From: Oerskovia paurometabola
Lineage (GTDB): Bacteria; Actinomycetota; Actinomycetes; Actinomycetales; Cellulomonadaceae
Direction of reading: 5' to 3'
NCBI RefSeq assembly: GCF_016907365.1
Contig: NZ_JAFBBV010000001.1
Location: forward strand, 620,001-684,000
DNA length: 64,000 nt
Made by a program: the position numbers and the translations under genes. The notes beneath the pieces are model-generated. The model had not been told where the DNA came from and did not search any database. It was given only the letters and a program-made list of their open reading frames with translations. Shown in pieces: positions 9,426-16,400 of this stretch. Positions within the stretch are counted from its first letter, which is position 1, and each line of letters starts with the position of its first letter.

Positions 9426-9515
9426 TCCGGGGCGTCCCACGCGTCCCGCGCCCCGGGTGCGGGACGGTGCGCGACGTCGTCGGGCGTGCGGGTCTCGCGA
9501 CCGCCCCGCGCCCCC

Positions 9516-9521
9516 TAGGCT
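9516..9521 (+). promoter_or_regulatory. -10 element of leaderless SDR gene
   Basis: TAGGCT, with 7 bases to the ATG at 9529 and no ribosome-binding sequence between. This is the standard leaderless arrangement seen repeatedly in this window. Confidence 0.6.
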
Positions 9522-9528
9522 GGGGCCC

Positions 9529-10296
9529 ATGGCGACTGCACTGATCACCGGCGCCAGCGCCGGCCTGGGGCTCGAGTTCGCGTGGCAGCTGGCCACGGCC
9601 CGTCACGACCTGGTCCTCGTCGCGCGCGACGAGGAACGCCTCGAGCGTGTCGCGCAGCAGATCCGTGCTGCGGCCGGCGTGCGGGTCCAGGTGCTCCCGG
9701 CGGACCTCTCGGTGCCCGACGACGTCGCGCGCGTCGCAGCGCGCCTCGCCGTGGCGCAGGAGGACGAGGCAGGGCAGCGCCCCGTGGGCCTGCTCGTCAA
9801 CAACGCGGGCTACGCGGTGCACCAGCGGTTCGTGGGCGGCGACGTCGACGCCGAGGTCAAGGCGCTCGACGTCATGGTGCGCGCGGTCCTCGTGCTCTCG
9901 CACGCCGCCGCCGGCCAGATGACCGAGCGTGGGCGCGGCGCGATCCTCAACGTCGCGTCGGTCGCGGCGCTCACCGCGAGCGGGACCTACTCGGCGGCCA
10001 AGGCGTGGGTGCGGACCTTCACCGAGGGGCTCGCGGTCGAGCTGCGCGGGACGGGCGTCACGGCCACCGCGCTGTGCCCCGGGCTCACGCACACCGAGTT
10101 CCACGAGCGCGCCGGGATCGACTACACACAGCTCCCCGAGGTCGCGTGGTTGAACGCCGACCGCGTCGTGGCCGCGGCTCTCGCGGACGTGCGCCGCGGC
10201 GTCGTGATCTCGACGCCGTCGCTGCGGTACCGGCTCGCGTCGGGGCTGCTGAAGGTCGCGCCGCGCGCGGCCGTGCGGGCGTTCGAGGGGCGCTAG
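9529..10296 (+). CDS. Short-chain dehydrogenase/reductase
   Basis: A 255-residue classical SDR. Cofactor motif TGASAGLG (residues 7-14), an acidic residue after beta-2 replaced by VARDEERL (an Arg there favours NADP(H)), structural motif NNAGYAV, catalytic Ser in NVASVAAL and YSAAK (Tyr-x-x-x-Lys). Family resemblance is to the DltE/YqjQ-type reductases; substrate unknown. The message looks leaderless. It is followed after 24 bases by a membrane-anchored protein with its own AGGAGG site, and the two may be co-transcribed. Confidence 0.9.
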   Translation: MATALITGASAGLGLEFAWQLATARHDLVLVARDEERLERVAQQIRAAAGVRVQVLPADLSVPDDVARVAARLAVAQEDEAGQRPVGLLVNNAGYAVHQRFVGGDVDAEVKALDVMVRAVLVLSHAAAGQMTERGRGAILNVASVAALTASGTYSAAKAWVRTFTEGLAVELRGTGVTATALCPGLTHTEFHERAGIDYTQLPEVAWLNADRVVAAALADVRRGVVISTPSLRYRLASGLLKVAPRAAVRAFEGR

Positions 10297-10320
10297 GGGA
10301 GTGCGACGCAGGAGGCGCGC

Positions 10321-11067
10321 ATGAGCCGCGAGTCCGTCGTCGGGCTGGTCGTGCTGAGCGTCCTGCTGGTGCTCGTGGTCGCGGTGGCCGTGCTGGCCGT
10401 GGTCGCCCGGCGTGCGCGCCGGGACGCGCAGGACGCGCTCGTGCGGGAGCTGGGCTGGGAGCCTGCGCCGCCCGACGAGTCCCTGCTCGACCGCTGGAAG
10501 GGGGCCCCGTTCGACGTCCAGGACCGCGGCAGGGTCGAGGACCTTCGCCGCGGGGCCGTGGACGGCCGGCCGCTCGTCACGTTCCGGTACGCGTGGCGCT
10601 CCGCCGCGACCATGGCAGGACGCGGGCGCCCCACGATGGTCGAGTGCCAGGTCGTGGCCCTCGACGTCCCGTGGGACGTCCCGACGGTCGAGGTCGTGCC
10701 CGTGGGGTACCGGCAGCCGTCGGTCCAGCGCGTGGTGGGCCGTGAGGTCGTGTTCGACGACCCGGCGTTCGCCTCGACCTGGACGGTGCGCGCCCCCGAC
10801 GAGCTCGCTGCGCACGACCTCCTGACGGAGGCCGTGCGGCAACGGCTCCTGGACCCCGCGTACGTGGGGTCCCGTCTGCGCTTCGAGAGCCGCGCGATCC
10901 TGTCCTGGACGGACGGTACGGCGCCCGTCGAGGACGTGCGTGACCTCGCTCTCCTGCTCGCCGGGGTCCTCGCTCGGGTCGGTGCGCCGGAACGCCCCCC
11001 GGTCCCCGGTGTTCCCGAGCACCCGGAGGGCGAGAGCCCGCGGCCCGCGGACGCGTCGGACCGCTAG
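10321..11067 (+). CDS. Membrane-anchored protein of unknown function, paralog A flanking pyrE
   Basis: A 248-residue protein with one N-terminal helix (about residues 5-30) followed by a cytoplasmic domain. I do not recognise a named family. Its landmarks are LGWEP, RWKGAPFD, VDGRPLVTFRYAW, VVALDVP, FASTWTVRAPDELAAHDLL and RAILSWTDG. The gene at 11701-12462 shares the same order of landmarks, so the two are paralogs placed on either side of pyrE. The start ATG has a good AGGAGG site at 10311-10316. The TAG stop is also the first half of the pyrE -10 element. Confidence 0.8.
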   Translation: MSRESVVGLVVLSVLLVLVVAVAVLAVVARRARRDAQDALVRELGWEPAPPDESLLDRWKGAPFDVQDRGRVEDLRRGAVDGRPLVTFRYAWRSAATMAGRGRPTMVECQVVALDVPWDVPTVEVVPVGYRQPSVQRVVGREVVFDDPAFASTWTVRAPDELAAHDLLTEAVRQRLLDPAYVGSRLRFESRAILSWTDGTAPVEDVRDLALLLAGVLARVGAPERPPVPGVPEHPEGESPRPADASDR

Positions 11068-11070
11068 CCT
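11065..11070 (+). promoter_or_regulatory. -10 element of leaderless pyrE, overlapping the upstream stop codon
   Basis: TAGCCT, 7 bases before the pyrE ATG. Its first three bases are the TAG stop of the preceding gene. Confidence 0.6.
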
Positions 11071-11077
11071 TGACCCC

Positions 11078-11662
11078 ATGACCGAGACCTCCACGCACCT
11101 GTCCCCGACGCCTCGCGAGCAGCTTCGCGACCTGATCGCCGAGCTCGCGATCGTGCACGGGAAGGTGACGTTGTCCTCCGGCAAGGAGGCCGACTACTAC
11201 GTGGACCTGCGCCGCGTCACGCTGCACCACCGTGCGGCCCCGCTCATCGGGCACGTCCTGCTGGACCAGCTCGAGGAGGTCGGGCTGGGCACGGCCGAGG
11301 TCGACGCCGTGGGTGGCCTGACGCTGGGGGCGGACCCGATCGCGACCGCCCTCCTGCACGCCGCGGCCTCGCGCGGACAGGACCTCGACGCGTTCGTGGT
11401 GCGCAAGGCGGCCAAGGCGCACGGCATGCAGCGCCAGATCGAGGGCCCGGAGATCGCAGGGCGCCGCGTCGTCGTCGTCGAGGACACGACCACGACGGGC
11501 GGCTCGCCCATCACGGCGATCGAGGCCGCGCGGGCCGCGGGCGCCGAGGTCGTGGGCGTCGCGACGATCATGGACCGCGACACGGGCGCGCGCGAGAAGA
11601 TCGAGGCGCTGGGCGTGCCCTACCACTCGATCTTCGGCCTGACCGACTTCGATCTGGCCTGA
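11078..11662 (+). CDS. pyrE: Orotate phosphoribosyltransferase
   Basis: A 194-residue enzyme that joins orotate to PRPP to give OMP in pyrimidine synthesis. The PRPP loop is RRVVVVEDTTTTGGSP (about residues 128-143), the classic type I phosphoribosyltransferase signature. SSGKEADYYVDLRRVTLH near the N-terminus and VGGLTLGADPIATA are also diagnostic. The start follows a TAGCCT element with no ribosome site, so translation is probably leaderless. The flanking genes are an unrelated pair of paralogous membrane-anchored proteins, not other pyrimidine genes. Confidence 0.95.
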   Translation: MTETSTHLSPTPREQLRDLIAELAIVHGKVTLSSGKEADYYVDLRRVTLHHRAAPLIGHVLLDQLEEVGLGTAEVDAVGGLTLGADPIATALLHAAASRGQDLDAFVVRKAAKAHGMQRQIEGPEIAGRRVVVVEDTTTTGGSPITAIEAARAAGAEVVGVATIMDRDTGAREKIEALGVPYHSIFGLTDFDLA

Positions 11663-11700
11663 CCGGTCCGTCTGACGGCGGACGCGGCCCAGGGGGAACG

Positions 11701-12462
11701 ATGGACGGCTCGTGGTTCGTGGTCGGGATGGCGCTGCTCGCGGTCGCGGGGGTGCTCGTCGGCTGGTGGGGGCACCGGGCGCGCGTCGCGCTGCTCGAAC
11801 GGTGGGCTGCGGAGAACGGGTGGGAGCACCATGGTGCCGACCCTGCGCTGGCTCGCCGGTGGCGGGGCACGCCGTTCGACGAGGGGCGGTCGCGACGGGC
11901 GACCGAGGTCCTGACGGGCCCGTACGAGGGACGCTCGGCGTTGTCGTTCACGTTCAGCTGGACCACGGGTTCGGGCAAGGAGTCGACGACGCACTCGGCG
12001 CACGTGGTCGCGCTGCTGCTGCATGCCTCGTTCCCCACGCTACAGCTCACCCCGGAGGGGCTCGGCGCGAGGCTGGCCAAGGTGTTCGGCGGGCAGGACG
12101 TCCAGCTCGAGTCGGACGCCTTCAACCGTGCGTGGCGGGTCCAGGCGAGCGACCTGCGGTTCGCGCACGACGTGCTGCACCCGCGCACCATGCACCGGTT
12201 GCTGGAGGCGGACTTCGAGCGGCGGTTCCTGCGGATCGAGGGGGACGCGATCCTCGCGTGGACGGGCGGGCGGACGGTCCCCGACAACGTCCTCCCGACG
12301 CTCTCGCGTCTGGCCGTGGTGGTCGACGCCGTCCCGGACTTCGTGTGGCTGGACCGGGGTGCGGTCCCGCCGTGCCGGGGACAGCAGGCGTCGCGCGGCC
12401 CGCGCGAGGTGCGTCCGGAGCCGGAGGCCGGGGCGCCGCCGTGGGGCACGCCGTCGCCGTGA
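11701..12462 (+). CDS. Membrane-anchored protein of unknown function, paralog B flanking pyrE
   Basis: A 253-residue protein with one N-terminal membrane helix (about residues 5-24) and a soluble domain. It repeats the landmarks of paralog A: NGWEHHG, RWRGTPFDEG, YEGRSALSFTFSW, HVVALLLHA, FNRAWRVQASDLRFAHDVL, LRIEGDAILAWTGG. The C-terminal 35 residues are Pro/Arg-rich and probably disordered. Its ATG has an AGGGGGA site. Identity to A is low and mostly confined to these motifs, so the duplication is old. Function is unknown; the downstream neighbour is lemA. Confidence 0.8.
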   Translation: MDGSWFVVGMALLAVAGVLVGWWGHRARVALLERWAAENGWEHHGADPALARRWRGTPFDEGRSRRATEVLTGPYEGRSALSFTFSWTTGSGKESTTHSAHVVALLLHASFPTLQLTPEGLGARLAKVFGGQDVQLESDAFNRAWRVQASDLRFAHDVLHPRTMHRLLEADFERRFLRIEGDAILAWTGGRTVPDNVLPTLSRLAVVVDAVPDFVWLDRGAVPPCRGQQASRGPREVRPEPEAGAPPWGTPSP

Positions 12463-12604
12463 GCCGTGCGGTCCGGCGAGCGGCTGCGCCGCTACGATGC
12501 ACCTACCTTCCGCGCCGCCCGACGGCGTCTCGCGCCCGGTCCGTCAGGTCCGGTCGTGCGGTGCTCGGGCGAGCGGTCCGACCAGCTCAGCCCAAGGGGG
12601 CAGC

Positions 12605-12628
12605 ATGACAGCGGCACCATCGCCTTGA
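12605..12628 (+). other. Out-of-frame ATG with ribosome site before lemA (likely frameshift or sequence error)
   Basis: AAGGGGGCAGC precedes an ATG at 12605, the only well-placed start for lemA. Its frame gives only MTAAPSP before a TGA at 12626. Adding one base after 12609 would give MTxGTIALIVIGI, which is how LemA proteins of this group begin. Either a base is missing in the sequence, or the gene has a genuine one-base deletion and now relies on a poor start. Confidence 0.6.
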
Positions 12629-13200
12629 TCGTCATCGGCATCGTCGTCCTGATCGTCCTGTTCTGGGCGGTCGCGCAGTACAACGGCTTCGTCCGGCTGC
12701 GGAACCTGGTGCAGGAGTCCTGGCGCCAGATCGACGTCGAGCTGCACCGACGCCACGACCTCATCCCGAACCTCATGGAGACCGTGAAGGGCTATGCCGC
12801 GCACGAGCGTGGCGTGTTCGAGGAGGTGGCTGCCGCTCGATCGGCCGCGGCGGGCACCGCGACGGGTCCGGCGGACCAGGCGGCCAAGGAGAACCAGCTC
12901 ACCCAGGCCCTGGGGCGGCTCTTCGCGGTGGCCGAGGCCTACCCGCAGCTGCGCGCGAGCGAGAACTTCGGTCGGCTCCAGGACGAGCTGACGAACACCG
13001 AGGACCGCATCGCGGCCGGCCGCCGGTTCTACAACGCCAACGTGCGCACGCTGAACACCAAGGTCGAGACGTTCCCGGCGAACGTCGTCGCGAAGATGTT
13101 CGGCTTCCAGCGCGCCGAGTACTTCGAGGTCGAGAACCCGGCGGTGCGGAACGCGCCGCGGGTCGACTTCCACGGGAACGGGCCGATCGTCGACCGTTGA
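12625..13200 (+). CDS. lemA: LemA family protein (start codon problem)
   Basis: A membrane-anchored LemA protein. From the in-frame TTG at 12625 it is 191 residues: one N-terminal helix (LIVIGIVVLIVLFWAV), then the conserved WRQIDVELHRRHDLIPNLMETVKGYAAHE, a long helical domain, and RRFYNANVRTLNTKVETFPANVVAKMFGF. These fix the family. The TTG has no good ribosome site, whereas the ATG at 12605 does but is out of frame by one base, so the true gene probably began at 12605. LemA proteins form helical bundles exposed at the membrane; their role is not established. Confidence 0.85.
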   Translation: MIVIGIVVLIVLFWAVAQYNGFVRLRNLVQESWRQIDVELHRRHDLIPNLMETVKGYAAHERGVFEEVAAARSAAAGTATGPADQAAKENQLTQALGRLFAVAEAYPQLRASENFGRLQDELTNTEDRIAAGRRFYNANVRTLNTKVETFPANVVAKMFGFQRAEYFEVENPAVRNAPRVDFHGNGPIVDR

Positions 13201-13247
13201 GCAGCGAGCCCGCGGGCCCCGGAACGACGCCGGGGACCGAGGGCGGA

Positions 13248-13295
13248 ACGCGAGGAGGGGCGGGGGGCCGGAGGGCGCCCCGCCCCTCCTCGCGT
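13248..13295 (+). terminator. stem-loop after lemA
   Basis: An 18-bp perfect stem (13248-13265 with 13278-13295) and 12-base loop, located 50 bases after the lemA stop. No U-tract. It isolates lemA from the haem-protein gene. Confidence 0.75.
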
Positions 13296-13333
13296 CCTGG
13301 GAGGTGCGGGGGTGTGACTCCGCGCACAGCAGA

Positions 13334-13370
13334 TAAGGTTTGCCTTGCTTTGGTGAGGCAGCCCTTATAT
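13334..13370 (+). promoter_or_regulatory. putative iron box (DtxR/IdeR-like) and promoter of the HtaA-type gene
   Basis: TAAGGTTTGCCTTGCTTTG (13334-13352) matches 12 of 19 positions of the DtxR/IdeR consensus TTAGGTTAGCCTAACCTAA. The left half, TAAGGTTTGCCT, is a strong half-site and the right half is weak. An AT-rich TTATAT (13365-13370) follows and may be the -10. An iron-responsive repressor here would fit the haem-binding domains of the downstream protein. Binding is inferred from sequence only. Confidence 0.5.
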
Positions 13371-13449
13371 GGTCCACGGGGCGATGGTCGAGAGACCTGT
13401 CGCCATGCGTCGCCATCGCGGGCGACCCTGGACCTTCACAGGAGATCGA

Positions 13450-16400
13450 GTGCTCATCACGCAACGGGGAGGGCGCCGACGCGCCCTCGCGTCACTCCTG
13501 ACCGGAGCGCTCGTCGCCGGTCTCACGTTCGTCGGAGTCGCTCCGGCAGGGGCCGCCGCCGACACGGTGTCGGGTGGCAGCGCCACCTGGAACTTCACGG
13601 ACGGCTGGACGGGCTACGTCACGGGCCCGATCGCCAAGGGGACCGTCACGCCTGCCATGGTCGACGGGAAGTCGGTCTACAAGCCGGCGTCCGGATCGCT
13701 CGACGCGGCGGGCACGGGGACCGTGAGGTTCGCCGGGTCGACCACGTACTCGGGCCACGACGGCGCCCTGGGCCTCACCATCTCGGACCTGACGCTCCGG
13801 CTGACCTCCCCGACGGCGGGCGTGCTCACGGCCGACTTCGGGGGCACGATCAACGCGGGCACCGGGAACGACGCGAAGGTCGCCGACGTCACGGTCGCCC
13901 CGACGCGGACCGGTGACACCCTGACCCTCGTCGCGAGCGGTACCGTCTCGAACGACCTCGCTGCGGTCTCGGACTACTTCAGCGCGTACGTCGGCAAGCC
14001 CATGTCCACCCTGACGGCGACGCTCGATGCGCCGCTCCCGGTGGCCCCCGCGGCGACGACCTCGACCACGCTCGCGGTCTCCCCGGGCGGCACCTCGGTC
14101 GAGGGCACGGCCCTCGCGCTGAGCGCGACGGTCGCACCCGCTGCCGCGGGCGCGGTCGAGTTCTTCGACGGCGCCACGTCGCTCGGCACCGCCACGGTGT
14201 CCGACGGCGTCGCCCGCCGCGACGTCACGCCCACGACGGTGGGGGAGCGCTCCTTCACCGCGCGCTTCACCCCGGCCGACGCCGCGGCCTTCACGGCGTC
14301 GACGTCCGCCGGCGTCGCGCACACCGTGACGGCCAAGCAGGTCGATCCGCCGGCCCCGGTCGCCGACCCCCAGGTCACGGTCACGCCGAACAAGGACGTC
14401 GACCCGGCCGTCGCGAACACGTTCACGATCTCGGGCACCGGTTTCGTCGGAGCGGGCGCGAAGTACGGCGCGTACGTGCTGCTCGGCGAGACCTCGCTCT
14501 GGAGCGGCGGCTCGGCGCTTCCCGGCACGGGCTGGCTCCAGCAGGCCTTCGTGCCCGCCGCGCTCGTCAAGGACGGCGCGTTCACGACCACGATCACGGT
14601 CCCGGCAGGCACGCTCGACGCGTCGAAGTCCTATCAGGTGGCCACCTCGGCCGCGCACGGGCTGTCGGTCACCGACCGCTCGCTCGACACCCTCACCCCG
14701 ATCACCCTCCAGGGCGAGGAGCCGCAGGCCCCGGTGTTCGAGCCGAAGGTCGAGGTCTTCGCCGCTGACGGGAAGACGCCGCTGGGGAACACGGTGGTTC
14801 GTCCCGGTGACGAGATCGTCGTGAAGGGCACCGGGTTCGACCCGGCGTCGAACGTCGGCGGCCGCGGGGCCCCGATCCCGGCGAACCTGCCGCAGGGCAG
14901 CTACGTGGTCTTCGGGTCGTTCGCCAAGGACTGGCAGCCCTCGACGGGGGCGCCGTCTTCGGCCCGCAAGGCGGGGCCGCAGGCCTGGGCCCTGGCCGAG
15001 TCGGTGCTGGACCAGGTCCCGCCGCAGTACCAGGGCGCGATCCGCAAGGACTGGGTCAACATCTCCGCCGACGGCTCGTTCACGGCGAAGCTGAAGCTCA
15101 CCACGCTCGACGCGATCGAGGGCGGTACGTTCGGCGTCTACACGTACGCCGCAGGCGGCATGAAGAACGCCGCGCAGGAGAAGGCGGTCGTGGTCAACTT
15201 CACCAACGCGCCGGCCCCGGTGTTCGAGCCGAAGGTCGAGGTCTTCGCCGCTGACGGGAAGACGCCGCTGGGGAACACGGTGGTTCGTCCTGGTGACGAG
15301 ATCGTCGTGAAGGGCACCGGGTTCGACCCGGCGTCGAACGTCGGTGGGTACGGTAACCCGATCCCGAAGACGCTGCCGCAGGGCAACTACGTGGTGTTCG
15401 GTGCGTTCGCGGAGAGCTGGAAGCCGTCTGCCGGGGCGACGGGCGCTGCTCGCAAGGTCGGGTCGCAGGTATGGGCCTTGTCCGAGACGGTGCTCGAGCA
15501 GCTGACCCCGACGAATCAGGCGATCATCCGGGCTCAGTGGGTCGACATCACGGCCGAGGGCTCGTTCACGGCCAGGCTCACGCTCAAGGCTCCCGCCGCG
15601 CTCGAAGGTGGCCGCTTCGGTGTCTACACCTACGGTGCCGGCGGCGTGACGAACGCTGCTCAGGAGCTCTCCGTCCCCGTGAACTTCACGGAGAAGCCGG
15701 CCCCCGGGCCGCTGACCATCGCCCCGGGCCTGCCCGAGGTGGTCCCTGGAGGCAAGCAGACCCTGACGGTCGACGGCCTCGGTGAGGGCGACAAGGTCCA
15801 GTCGGTCCTGATCGACGGCGCTCCCGCGACGTTCTCGTCCACGGGTGCCGCGCTCACCGTCTCGGTCCCCAGGTCGGCCCCCGCAGGGACGACGACGGTC
15901 ACGGTCGTGAGTGCGCTCGGTGCGCACGGCGAGGCGACCTTCACGATCGTGAAGCCCACCGTGACGGTCACACCGAGCGGCGACGTCGACCCGTCGGTCG
16001 CGAACACCTTCACCATCACGGGCAGCGGCTTCGTGGGTGCCGGCGCCTCGAACGGCACCTACGTCCTGCTGGGCGACGCGGCGATCTGGAAGGGCGAGGG
16101 ACCGCTGGTCGCCGCCGGCTGGCTGCAGCTCGCGCACGTGGCCTCGATCGTCGACGGGAAGTTCACCAAGACGATCACGGTCCCTGCCGGGTCGTTCGAC
16201 CCGTCCAAGGACTACGTCGTCGCCACCTCCGCGGCGCACGGGCTCTCCATCACCGACCGCACGCTCGACACCTTCTCCCCGATCAGGCTCACGTCGGCCG
16301 CCCCGGTGGCCGTCAAGACGGCCACGACGTTGACCGCGGCGTCCGCCGAGGTGGCGCTCGGCGCCGCGGCAGAGCTCGCGGCGACCGTCACGCCCACCAC

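Noticed and set aside
14727..15344. CRISPR-like or mobile repeat
   Set aside because: The two copies are inside one coding frame, 486 bases apart, and match protein modules. No spacer series or transposase is present.
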